DNA of 64,000 nucleotides. Origin: Peptococcus simiae (GTDB taxonomy: Bacteria > Bacillota > Peptococcia > Peptococcales > Peptococcaceae). A program made the position numbers and the translations under genes. The notes under the pieces are model-generated. The model searched no databases and was not told where the DNA came from. It saw nothing but the letters and a program-made list of their open reading frames with translations. This document shows, in pieces, positions 17,003 through 24,268 of this stretch (the stretch's first letter is position 1; the number at the start of each line of letters is the position of its first letter). The stretch lies in the NCBI RefSeq assembly GCF_046097595.1, contig NZ_JBJUVG010000008.1, positions 1 through 64,000 of the forward strand, in the 5' to 3' direction.

Positions 17003-17763
17003 TGTCAACGATGACACAAGACAACATTGTCTATAAAAAAAGCAAGGGTCTGACTGACGCCGTCCTCCACTACTGCCCGGGCTGCACCCACGGTGTGGTA
17101 CACAAACTGGTTGCAGAATGCTTAGTGGAACTTGGCGTCTTAGGAAAGGCTGTCGGTGTGGCCCCGGTTGGCTGCGCTGTCTTAGCCTACAAGTACTTTA
17201 ACTGCGACATGCACGAAGCCGCTCACGGCCGGGCACCGGCTGTAGCCACAGGCATTAAGAGAACCCGCCCGGATAACTTCGTCTTCACCTACCAGGGGGA
17301 CGGGGACTTGGCCTCCATCGGGACGGCTGAAATCGTTCAAGCCGCTCACCGGGGCGAACACTTCAGCACCATCTTTATCAATAACGGGATTTATGGGATG
17401 ACCGGCGGACAAATGGCCCCGACCACCTTAGTGGGCCAGGTCACCACGACCAGCCCCCTGGGCCGCGACCAGGCCCACTGCGGGAAACCGATCCGGATTG
17501 CTGAAATGCTGGCCACCATTGACGGGGCACGGTTTGTTGAACGGGTCGCTGTCAATAACCCGGCCAATGTCCGTAAGGCTAAACGGGCCATTATGAACTG
17601 CTTCAAGAACCAGCTGGAAGGTAACGGCTTCGGGCTTGTTGAAGTCCTGTCTACCTGCCCGACCAACTGGGGCTTAACCCCTGTGGATGCCCTAAAACGG
17701 GTGGAAGAAGAAATGATGCCTTACTATCCGCTTGGCAACTTAAGAAACGGGGAGGGCTTATAA
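17002..17763 (+). CDS. 2-oxoacid:ferredoxin oxidoreductase beta subunit (thiamine-binding)
   Basis: The 253-residue subunit binds thiamine diphosphate and magnesium through GDGDLASIG and the following NNGIYGMTGGQ. The N-terminal CPGCTHG motif is typical of KorB/VorC beta subunits. The frame is open further upstream, but the ATG at 17002 is chosen because it overlaps the alpha stop and follows GGGAGGG. It is the catalytic partner of the alpha subunit in a cytoplasmic complex. Confidence 0.94.
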   Translation: MSTMTQDNIVYKKSKGLTDAVLHYCPGCTHGVVHKLVAECLVELGVLGKAVGVAPVGCAVLAYKYFNCDMHEAAHGRAPAVATGIKRTRPDNFVFTYQGDGDLASIGTAEIVQAAHRGEHFSTIFINNGIYGMTGGQMAPTTLVGQVTTTSPLGRDQAHCGKPIRIAEMLATIDGARFVERVAVNNPANVRKAKRAIMNCFKNQLEGNGFGLVEVLSTCPTNWGLTPVDALKRVEEEMMPYYPLGNLRNGEGL

Positions 17764-17764
17764 T

Positions 17765-18334
17765 ATGGAAGAACGTATCTTATGTGCCGGTTTTGGTGGC
17801 CAGGGCGTTATGGCCATTGGCCAGATGCTCACCTATGGCGGCATGGTAGATAACTATGAATGCTCCTACCTACCGTCTTACGGCCCTGAAATGCGCGGGG
17901 GCGCAGCCAACTGCTCGGTCATCCTATCGGACAAGCCGGTGGGATCACCAAACGTTACGGCACCCGGCGTCCTCATTGCCATGAATAAACCGTCTTTAGA
18001 AAAATTTGTACCGACTGTTGTCCCCGGCGGGGTTATCTTCGTCAACTCCTCCTTAATTGACACCAAGGTAGATCGGACAGATGTGAAGGTCTTCTACATC
18101 CCGGTTACGGATATTGCCCGGAATGATATCGGCAATACCAAGGCTTCCAACATGGTTATGCTCGGGGCCTACCTGGGCTACAGTAAGCTCCTTACTGATG
18201 AAGCTGTCAAGGATGCCTATATGCATGTTTTTGGTGAACGGAAGGCTAAATTCTTTGACATGAACCGTCGGGCCATGGACGCTGGCATTAAAACTGTTCA
18301 AGAACAGCATGCTGAAATGGAGGGGGCAAAATGA
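17765..18334 (+). CDS. 2-oxoacid:ferredoxin oxidoreductase gamma subunit
   Basis: This 189-residue subunit starts two bases after the beta gene. It has the N-terminal GFGGQGVMAIGQML motif and the SYGPEMRGGAANCSV segment conserved in gamma subunits, which bind coenzyme A. It completes the four-subunit enzyme. Its TGA overlaps the ATG of the rubrerythrin-like gene by four bases, placing that gene in the same operon. Confidence 0.94.
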   Translation: MEERILCAGFGGQGVMAIGQMLTYGGMVDNYECSYLPSYGPEMRGGAANCSVILSDKPVGSPNVTAPGVLIAMNKPSLEKFVPTVVPGGVIFVNSSLIDTKVDRTDVKVFYIPVTDIARNDIGNTKASNMVMLGAYLGYSKLLTDEAVKDAYMHVFGERKAKFFDMNRRAMDAGIKTVQEQHAEMEGAK

Positions 18335-18816
18335 CTGACATCAAAGATATTATCAACCAGGCCATCTTAAATGAAGTGGAAGGCGCCCAGTTTTATCGGA
18401 TGGCCGCTACCCAAAACACCACCCCTGAGGCTGTAGAAGCCCTCAATAAGCTGGCTGAAGAAGAGCTGGCCCATATTGACTACCTGAAACGCTTTAGCGA
18501 TGAAGTGGCCGGCGGCGATATTACTGTCGATGAAGCCTTAAGCGCTAATGTTCCTTCCCCGGAAATTTACAGCTGGGGTAAATTGGACAAACAAAGCCTA
18601 AACCTAGCTCTTTCTGTCTTTAGCGTTGGTATGCAGATGGAACGCGACTCCATCGCCTTTTATGAAGATGCTAAAAAGAAAGTCGATGATCCTAAGGCTA
18701 AAAAAGTTTTTGACGAACTCATCAAGTGGGAACAAGTGCACTTAGACCAATTTGCTACCCAGTATGACATTCATAAGAAAGAATGGTGGGCTGACCAAGG
18801 CTTCTCTCCCTGCTAA
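18331..18816 (+). CDS. Rubrerythrin-like diiron protein without rubredoxin domain
   Basis: The 161-residue ferritin-like four-helix protein has two Glu/His pairs fitting a diiron site (EEELAHIDY near residues 47-55 and KWEQVHLDQF near 137-146, with Glu also in helices 1 and 3). Classical rubrerythrin has a C-terminal rubredoxin domain with CxxC pairs, which is absent. Such proteins reduce peroxide or handle iron in anaerobes. Translational coupling to the oxidoreductase suggests protection of that oxygen-sensitive enzyme. That role is inferred from position only. Confidence 0.88.
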   Translation: MTDIKDIINQAILNEVEGAQFYRMAATQNTTPEAVEALNKLAEEELAHIDYLKRFSDEVAGGDITVDEALSANVPSPEIYSWGKLDKQSLNLALSVFSVGMQMERDSIAFYEDAKKKVDDPKAKKVFDELIKWEQVHLDQFATQYDIHKKEWWADQGFSPC

Positions 18817-18854
18817 TCCTCCTGTGCTACCCTAGAATATAATCAGATAAAGTG

Positions 18855-18925
18855 ATCGCGCCCTCGAGATTTTGACAATTGTTAACTCTTTTTGCTAAAA
18901 GGCTCGACAGGCGCGATTCTTTTTG
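18855..18925 (+). terminator. Terminator of the oxidoreductase operon
   Basis: ATCGCGCC (18855-18862) pairs with GGCGCGAT (18910-18917), and an inner TCGAG/CTCGA adds five pairs, with a loop of about 34 bases. TCTTTTT follows. The 3' arm overlaps the brnQ promoter. The long loop makes it less certain than the other terminators. Confidence 0.5.
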
Positions 18926-18932
18926 CTATTAT
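18904..18932 (+). promoter_or_regulatory. brnQ promoter
   Basis: TCGACA (18904-18909), a 17-bp spacer and TATTAT (18927-18932) each match the sigma-A consensus in five of six bases. The start of transcription would be about 105 bases before the brnQ ATG. Confidence 0.7.
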
Positions 18933-19044
18933 ATAACACACCTATCTCTAAGAGGCCTCTCCCAGCTTCTTGTTATAGGTCATAAGGCAACTATGCCGGC
19001 AATGGGCAAACACAGCCTATATCACTGAAAAGAGGGGAAATTGT

Positions 19045-20424
19045 ATGAACAAGAAAACAAAAGACGTCATTATTGTAGGTTTTGCATTATTTGCCATGTT
19101 CTTGGGCGCCGGGAACTTAATCTTCCCGCCCTACCTAGGCTTTAACTCCGGGACGGCCTGGCCCATCAACTTATTTGGCTTTATTCTTACCGGGGTAGGT
19201 TTACCCTTCTTAGGGGTCTACTCTACCATGAAATCCGGCGGTAACGTCATGACCCTGGGCCGGTATGTCGGTCGGGGCTTCTCCATCGTCCTTGGGGTGG
19301 CTATTATCTTAGCCATTGGGCCCTGCTTCGCTATTCCACGGACCGCAGCCACCACCCACGAAGTCGGCGTTATGCAGTTTGCACCCAACCTGCCGCCGAT
19401 TGTTACCAGCTTAGTCTTCTTTGGCCTAGTTATTTTCTTCTGTATCAACAGTGCTAAAGTTATTGACTATATCGGTAAGTTCCTAACACCCTTTTTGATG
19501 ATTACCTTGTTCTCCATCGTTATTCTAGCTGTTATTAGACCCATTGGTGCCCCTGTTGAATTAACTGGCGAAAACGTTTACAACTTTGCCGGCAGTTTCA
19601 CTGAAGGTTACCAAACCCTGGACGCCTTGGCTGCTACCATGTTCTGCGGGACGGCCTTAGCTTCTATCGTCAGCCGGGGCTATAACACCTTAAAGGACCA
19701 GCTGAACCTAACCATTTACTGTGGGATCATCGCTGCCGGTCTCCTGGCCATTGTTTACGGCGGCCTGCTCTATGCCGGTGCTTCCGCTTCCGGCACCATG
19801 ACCTTCCCGGAAGATGTTACCCGTCCGCAAATGCTGATCCAAATCGTTCAAGAGATCTTCTCCGGCGTGGCCACCAGCTGGGGGCCCATCGGTGCCGGCC
19901 TCTTGGCTTTAGCCGTTTCCCTGGCCTGCCTGACCACGGCTGTTGGGCTCGTTACCACCTGTGCCCAGTACTTCAATAAGCTCTCCAATGGTAAATTAAG
20001 CTACCGGATGCTGGTCCTAGTCACCACCGGTTTCTCCTTCCTGGTCTCCATCATGGGCGTTACCTGGATCATCAACGCCGCTGTACCGGTCCTCTATTTA
20101 ATGTACCCGGTCCTGATCGTCCTCTTGATCTTTACCGCCTTTGATAAGTTTATCCCGAACAAAAACGCCTACACCGGCGGCATCATCGGCGCTTTCTTAA
20201 TTTCTATCATCGACGCCCTGGCGACCTTGCAAGGCGGCTTCGGCTTTGAATCCAGCTTCATTGACAGCTTAGTGGCCTTCAAGAGCCGGATTCCCCTGGA
20301 CAGCTTCGGCTTAGCCTGGGTCATCCCGGTTATCGTCTTAGCCGTCATCGCCAGCTTCTTACCGCGTAAACGGGTTGACCAGGAAATGACCGAACTGGTT
20401 TACTTCGAAGAAGGCACCAAGTAA
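19045..20424 (+). CDS. brnQ: Branched-chain amino acid transporter (LIVCS family)
   Basis: The 459-residue integral membrane protein has about twelve helices and the BrnQ opening (FAMFLGAGNLIFPP near residue 16). It imports leucine, isoleucine and valine by cation symport. It has its own promoter and is closed by the terminator at 20444. Placement between the 2-oxoacid oxidoreductase and an aminotransferase supports catabolic use of branched-chain amino acids. AGAGGGGA lies upstream of the ATG. No T-box was found in the leader. Confidence 0.95.
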   Translation: MNKKTKDVIIVGFALFAMFLGAGNLIFPPYLGFNSGTAWPINLFGFILTGVGLPFLGVYSTMKSGGNVMTLGRYVGRGFSIVLGVAIILAIGPCFAIPRTAATTHEVGVMQFAPNLPPIVTSLVFFGLVIFFCINSAKVIDYIGKFLTPFLMITLFSIVILAVIRPIGAPVELTGENVYNFAGSFTEGYQTLDALAATMFCGTALASIVSRGYNTLKDQLNLTIYCGIIAAGLLAIVYGGLLYAGASASGTMTFPEDVTRPQMLIQIVQEIFSGVATSWGPIGAGLLALAVSLACLTTAVGLVTTCAQYFNKLSNGKLSYRMLVLVTTGFSFLVSIMGVTWIINAAVPVLYLMYPVLIVLLIFTAFDKFIPNKNAYTGGIIGAFLISIIDALATLQGGFGFESSFIDSLVAFKSRIPLDSFGLAWVIPVIVLAVIASFLPRKRVDQEMTELVYFEEGTK

Positions 20425-20443
20425 TCACCTAACTGTAGATCGG

Positions 20444-20471
20444 AAAGAGGCAAAGTCATTTGCCTCTTTTT
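20444..20471 (+). terminator. brnQ terminator
   Basis: A perfect 11-bp stem AAAGAGGCAAA/TTTGCCTCTTT with a GTCA loop (20444-20469) is followed by further T. Confidence 0.9.
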
Positions 20472-20516
20472 ATAAAAGATACTGTCCGACAGACGATTGA
20501 AAGGAGTCTTAACGTT

Positions 20517-21704
20517 ATGGCACTTAAATTTGCAAAGCGCATGGACAACATGAAGGCATCGGAAATTCGTGAACTTTTAGCCCTGACCGCTAAACCGGAA
20601 ATCATCTCTTTTGCAGGTGGCCTCCCGGCCCCGGAGCTTTTCCCGGTCAAGGAGTGGAAGGAAGCTGTCAATAAGGTCTTAGACGAAAGAGGCCAACAGG
20701 CCCTCCAATACGGCCCGACTGAAGGCTATGAACCCCTCCGCAAGCACATCGTCCAACGGATGAACAAGGTTGGCGTGAAAGACGCGAAACCGGACGACTT
20801 CCTGATTTTATCCGGGTCCCAACAGGGCTTAGACTTTATGGCCAAGGCCTTTATCGACCCCGGTGACCAAATCATCGTCGAAAGCCCCACCTACCTGGGC
20901 GCCTTAAACGCCTTCAAGGCCTATGAACCCTCCTTCCTGGAAGTTGAATTGGACGACAATGGCATGAAGATGGACCAGCTGGAAGACCGGCTCAAAAATA
21001 ATGACCGGGTGAAATTCATCTACGTTATTTCCGACTTCCAAAATCCCTCCGGCAAAACCTGGACCATGGACCGCCGGGAAAAACTCATCGAATTAGCCAA
21101 CAAGTATGATGTAGCCATCCTGGAAGACAACCCCTACGGGGAATTACGGTTCGAAGGGGAAATCCAGCCTTCTCTGAAGTCTCTGGATACCGAAGGCCGG
21201 GTCGTCTTCATGGGGACCTTCTCCAAGGTCTTCTCCCCCGGGATCCGCTTAGGCTGGTTCTGCGCCGCCCCTGAAATCTTAGACAAGTTCAACAAAATCA
21301 AACAGGGCGCCGACCTCCAAACCTCTACCATCTCCCAGATGGAATTAGCCCAGTGGCTGGACGACAATGACCTGGAAGCCCATATCCAGAAGATCATCGA
21401 CGTCTACGGCAAACGTAAAAATGTCATGGTTGACGCCATGAAGGAATACTTCCCTGAAGGCGTCACCTTCACCAACCCTGAAGGGGGCCTCTTCCTCTGG
21501 GTTGAACTGCCGGACTATATGAATGCCCGTGACCTGGCTGTTAAGGCCATTGACAAGAAGGTCGCCTATGTACCGGGCGGTGCCTTCTTCGCTGACAATA
21601 TCCGCGAAAACTGCTTCCGTTGCAACTACTCCTGCATGGACGAAGAAAAGATCGTCGAAGGGGTTAAGCGGTTGGCAGAAGTCATCAAGGCTGAAATGAA
21701 ATAA
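20517..21704 (+). CDS. PLP-dependent aminotransferase (class I/II)
   Basis: The 395-residue cytoplasmic enzyme has the fold-type I layout, with the PLP-binding lysine in GTFSKVFSPGIRLGW (about residue 236), the PTYLGALNA segment and a C-terminal Arg for substrate carboxylate. It resembles the 2-aminoadipate/aromatic/branched-chain aminotransferase group (LysN or Aro8-like). Context next to BrnQ and a 2-oxoacid oxidoreductase favours branched-chain or aromatic amino acids with 2-oxoglutarate as acceptor. The ATG at 20517 has AAAGGAG at good spacing, and an earlier in-frame ATG lies inside the upstream terminator. Confidence 0.92.
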   Translation: MALKFAKRMDNMKASEIRELLALTAKPEIISFAGGLPAPELFPVKEWKEAVNKVLDERGQQALQYGPTEGYEPLRKHIVQRMNKVGVKDAKPDDFLILSGSQQGLDFMAKAFIDPGDQIIVESPTYLGALNAFKAYEPSFLEVELDDNGMKMDQLEDRLKNNDRVKFIYVISDFQNPSGKTWTMDRREKLIELANKYDVAILEDNPYGELRFEGEIQPSLKSLDTEGRVVFMGTFSKVFSPGIRLGWFCAAPEILDKFNKIKQGADLQTSTISQMELAQWLDDNDLEAHIQKIIDVYGKRKNVMVDAMKEYFPEGVTFTNPEGGLFLWVELPDYMNARDLAVKAIDKKVAYVPGGAFFADNIRENCFRCNYSCMDEEKIVEGVKRLAEVIKAEMK

Positions 21705-21741
21705 GACCAAGGCCCCTCAAGGACCTAAAATCCCATAGCTA

Positions 21742-21776
21742 AAAGTCCCTCCTCAATACGAGAAGGGACTTTTTCT
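21742..21776 (+). terminator. Aminotransferase gene terminator
   Basis: The stem AAAGTCCCT/AGGGACTTT (21742-21772) is followed by T-rich sequence 38 bases after the stop. Confidence 0.85.
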
Positions 21777-21842
21777 TTGTATGTAACCGAACCCGGTAAT
21801 CGGCAGGTAGACGCCTGGTGACGGACCGCCAGCGGTCGGCAT

Positions 21843-21882
21843 AAAAAAGGCGGGTGAGAAGGATAAGGCCTTCTCACCCGCC
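21843..21882 (-). terminator. bioY terminator
   Basis: A perfect 14-bp stem (GGCGGGTGAGAAGG at 21849-21862 with CCTTCTCACCCGCC at 21869-21882) is followed on the minus strand by six T. Confidence 0.9.
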
Positions 21883-21918
21883 TCCTGGCTTATCGATTTT
21901 TGGCCGCCGGCCGCCCGC

Positions 21919-22446
21919 TTACAGGGGCAGGCGCCGACGGATTTGTTGGGCCAGGAAGTAGCCCAGGACAATGCTCAGGACGTCTTTAATGACGAAGGGG
22001 GCCACGCACATGAGGACCGCTTCGACCAGGCCATTGCCGGTCAAGAGGATGAATTGGAAGACCCCGGCGGCGTAAAGGACCAAAAGGCCCAAAAAGCCGC
22101 TGGCCAGAGCCGGCAGGGGGCCGGCGTCTCTTTTAAGGCCGCAGAATAAGGCAGCCAGCCAGAAGGCCCATAAGAAGCCCCCGGTCGGCCCCAAGAGGGC
22201 GGCGGCTCCGGCTTTAAAGTTGGCAAATACCGGGACACCTACAGCCCCTAATAATAAGTAAACCAGGACCGCTATAGCCCCCCGTTTGGCCCCCAGGGTA
22301 TAGCCGATAAGGGCCAGGGCAAAGGTTTGCAGGGTAATCGGTACCCCTGACGGCATGGGAATCGCCAGTTGGGATAATACAGCCAGTACCGCTGCAAACA
22401 CAGCTATGAAGGTCATATCTCTTGTTTTTATTTTTTGAGCAGTCAT
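21919..22446 (-). CDS. bioY: Biotin transporter BioY (ECF S component)
   Basis: The 175-residue membrane protein has about six helices and matches the substrate-binding S component of energy-coupling-factor transporters for biotin. It contains the GVPITLQTFA and LLGPTGGFLWAF segments characteristic of BioY. AAGGAGG lies seven bases before the ATG at 22446. A GTG two codons upstream is too close to the ribosome site. A BirA operator overlaps its promoter, so biotin should repress it. The shared ECF energising subunits are not in this window. Confidence 0.95.
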   Translation of the reverse strand: MTAQKIKTRDMTFIAVFAAVLAVLSQLAIPMPSGVPITLQTFALALIGYTLGAKRGAIAVLVYLLLGAVGVPVFANFKAGAAALLGPTGGFLWAFWLAALFCGLKRDAGPLPALASGFLGLLVLYAAGVFQFILLTGNGLVEAVLMCVAPFVIKDVLSIVLGYFLAQQIRRRLPL

Positions 22447-22469
22447 TACCACCCCTCCTTAGTGGCATT

Positions 22470-22499
22470 AGTATACGCCGGCGGCGGGTCTATTGTCAA
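22470..22499 (-). promoter_or_regulatory. bioY promoter
   Basis: On the minus strand TTGACA (22494-22499), an 18-bp spacer and TATACT (22470-22475) form a strong promoter. The -35 box lies inside one arm of the BirA operator. Confidence 0.8.
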
Positions 22500-22524
22500 C
22501 CTTTTTATTTTTAATGGTTGACAA
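22493..22524. promoter_or_regulatory. BirA operator (biotin repressor site)
   Basis: TTGTCAACC-N14-GGTTGACAA is a perfect 9-bp inverted repeat with a 14-bp spacer. This matches the known Firmicutes BirA box in arm sequence and spacing. It overlaps the bioY -35 hexamer, which implies repression by a BirA protein with an N-terminal DNA-binding domain elsewhere in the genome. Confidence 0.9.
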
Positions 22525-22534
22525 TAACTTTTAT

Positions 22535-23428
22535 CTACTTGGCCAGGAGGAAGATGGTAGCCATGATACAGGCAAAGCCTAAAATATCCATGTCCGTAAA
22601 GACCGTCCCTAAGAAGACCGCCGAGCAAATGGCCGCTGAAAGGGGCTCGGTTGAGGCCAGCATTGAGGCCCGAACCGATCCGACCATGACCAGGCCCTGC
22701 ATAAAGATGATAAAGGCCCCGATGGTCCCCACCAGGACCAGGACCAGGCAGCCCAGGAAGACGCCCAGGTCCCAGTTAACTGCTGCCTGCCAGGGGTTTT
22801 TCATTAGGGACAGGAGGATGCCGGCCAGGACCAGGGCACTCCCGGTGGCGGTGGCATTCCCCCAGCGATGAATCAGGGGCTCAGAGGTGATGAAGTTAAT
22901 AATGAGCCCCAGGGCGGCCAGGAGGCCCCAAAAGAGGGCCGCCGGCGACAGGGATAGGGAACCGATGGACCCGTGGGTAGCAATAAAGAAGGTCCCGGTG
23001 ACCGCCAGGATAATGGCGGCCAGCTCCCGGCCCGTCGGCCAGCGCCGGGCGATTAGGCACTGGTAGAGGAGGACCCCGATGGGGCCGGTGTACTGGAGCA
23101 TGGTGGCCGTCCCGGCATTCGAGGCCTCAATGGCCAGGACATAGGCATACTGGGCCAGGTTCATGCCGATAAAGCCGAAGGCCAGGAGCCGGAGGACGCT
23201 GGGCAGGTGCCGCCAAAGGGCAAAAATCCCCAGGCCCTGGCCCTTAAAGGCATAGAGGAGGATAATCCCCCCGCCCAGGAGCATGCGTAGGACAGAAATC
23301 CAATCGGCCGAGAGGCCCTTGTGGGCCATGAGGTACTCGGCGGTGGTGCCGGAAATCCCCCAGCAGATACCGCCGATGACGCAGTAAACCGTCCCCATGA
23401 CCAGGGCTTGCTTGTCACTTGTTCCCAT
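22535..23428 (-). CDS. EamA/DMT family transporter
   Basis: This 297-residue membrane protein with about ten helices in two EamA repeats belongs to the drug/metabolite transporter superfamily and probably exports a metabolite. The ATG at 23428 (MGTSDKQ) is used because AGGAGGGG lies directly upstream, whereas the longer open frame has no ribosome site. It lies upstream of bioY on the same strand, but bioY has its own BirA-controlled promoter between them. Substrate unknown. Confidence 0.88.
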   Translation of the reverse strand: MGTSDKQALVMGTVYCVIGGICWGISGTTAEYLMAHKGLSADWISVLRMLLGGGIILLYAFKGQGLGIFALWRHLPSVLRLLAFGFIGMNLAQYAYVLAIEASNAGTATMLQYTGPIGVLLYQCLIARRWPTGRELAAIILAVTGTFFIATHGSIGSLSLSPAALFWGLLAALGLIINFITSEPLIHRWGNATATGSALVLAGILLSLMKNPWQAAVNWDLGVFLGCLVLVLVGTIGAFIIFMQGLVMVGSVRASMLASTEPLSAAICSAVFLGTVFTDMDILGFACIMATIFLLAK

Positions 23429-23552
23429 CTGATCCCCTCCTGGGCTCATTTTAGCCACAATTTCAGAGACCGTCAAGCAGGCCACCGGCCCGGGGTCGGT
23501 CACTTTCGACCGAGGATTTTGCCATCAGGGCTAGCCTTTAATAGATAAGGTA

Positions 23553-23561
23553 TGCTATACT
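23553..23561 (+). promoter_or_regulatory. Extended -10 promoter of the thiW-cytX unit
   Basis: TG-C-TATACT (23553-23561) is an extended -10 element. No good -35 lies at the right distance, as is usual for extended -10 promoters. It sits just ahead of the riboswitch aptamer. Confidence 0.55.
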
Positions 23562-23570
23562 ATACAGCAA

Positions 23571-23650
23571 CACTAGGGGCGTCTTGAGAAAGACTGAGAA
23601 AGCACTCTTTGAACCTGATCTGGCTGAGACCAGCGTAGGGAAGTGACATG
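23571..23650 (+). ncRNA. TPP riboswitch (THI element)
   Basis: The stretch contains the conserved THI-box blocks in order: ACTAGGGG, GACTGAGA, TTGAACCTGATCTGG, ACCAGCGTAGGGAAGTG. These form the TPP-binding aptamer. It precedes a terminator hairpin and thiW, so thiamine diphosphate should end transcription early and shut off precursor uptake. Confidence 0.96.
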
Positions 23651-23661
23651 ACTGTTTTTTG

Positions 23662-23688
23662 AGCGCCTACAGCTTGTAGGCGCTTTTT
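23662..23688 (+). terminator. Riboswitch expression-platform terminator
   Basis: The stem AGCGCCTAC/GTAGGCGCT (23662-23684) is followed by TTTT, 27 bases before thiW. It is the expected off-switch of the TPP riboswitch. Confidence 0.9.
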
Positions 23689-23710
23689 ATTTTAGAAAGG
23701 AAGGAAACCG

Positions 23711-24199
23711 ATGAATCGAACAAGGAAATTGGTAACGGCTGGCTTTTTTATTGCCCTGAGTGTGATTTTCAACGCCCTTATTGTCTTTCCCATCGGGGTG
23801 GCCAAGGTGGCCCCGGTCCAGCACCTGATGAATGTAATTGCAGCGGTCTGGCTGGGCCCCGGCTATGCCCTGGCCTGTGCCTTTGTCACCTCGGTCATCC
23901 GGAATATGACGGGCATGGGGTCCATCTTCGCCTTTCCGGGCAGTATGGTTGGGGCCCTCCTGGCGGGCCTGGCCTACCAGCGGTTCAAAAAAATCAGCCT
24001 GACCGTCTGTGGGGAAGTTTTAGGGACGGGCATTCTCGGGGCCATCTTAGCTGGCCTCATCGCTGTGCCCCTCATGGGCAAGGAAATGACCCTCTTCGTC
24101 TTTTTGCCCAGCTTTTTTGTCTCCTCCCTCGTGGGAGCGGCCATTGCCGGGGTCCTCTTAAAGGCCCTGGAAAAGCGGGGTTTATTGGATAAAAGGTAG
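23711..24199 (+). CDS. thiW: ThiW, thiazole-precursor ECF S component
   Basis: The 162-residue membrane protein with about five helices matches ThiW, the proposed S component for uptake of the thiamine thiazole precursor. Segments include VGVAKVAPVQHLMNVIAAV-like residues near position 31 and the GMGSIFAFPGSM region. It sits directly downstream of a TPP riboswitch and upstream of cytX, a pairing seen in Firmicutes that salvage thiamine precursors. AGGAAGG lies before the ATG. It needs the general ECF module, which is not in this window. Confidence 0.93.
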   Translation: MNRTRKLVTAGFFIALSVIFNALIVFPIGVAKVAPVQHLMNVIAAVWLGPGYALACAFVTSVIRNMTGMGSIFAFPGSMVGALLAGLAYQRFKKISLTVCGEVLGTGILGAILAGLIAVPLMGKEMTLFVFLPSFFVSSLVGAAIAGVLLKALEKRGLLDKR

Positions 24200-24268
24200 A
24201 CAAGCGGACTGGTTTTGAACAATTAAAAACAAATGACGACCCTGGTCGTCAAATCAAAGGAGGCTATT

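Noticed and set aside
18817..19044. T-box or other leader riboswitch before brnQ
   Set aside because: No T-box AGGGTGGNACCGCG-type sequence and no specifier-loop layout; only a terminator and promoter are visible.
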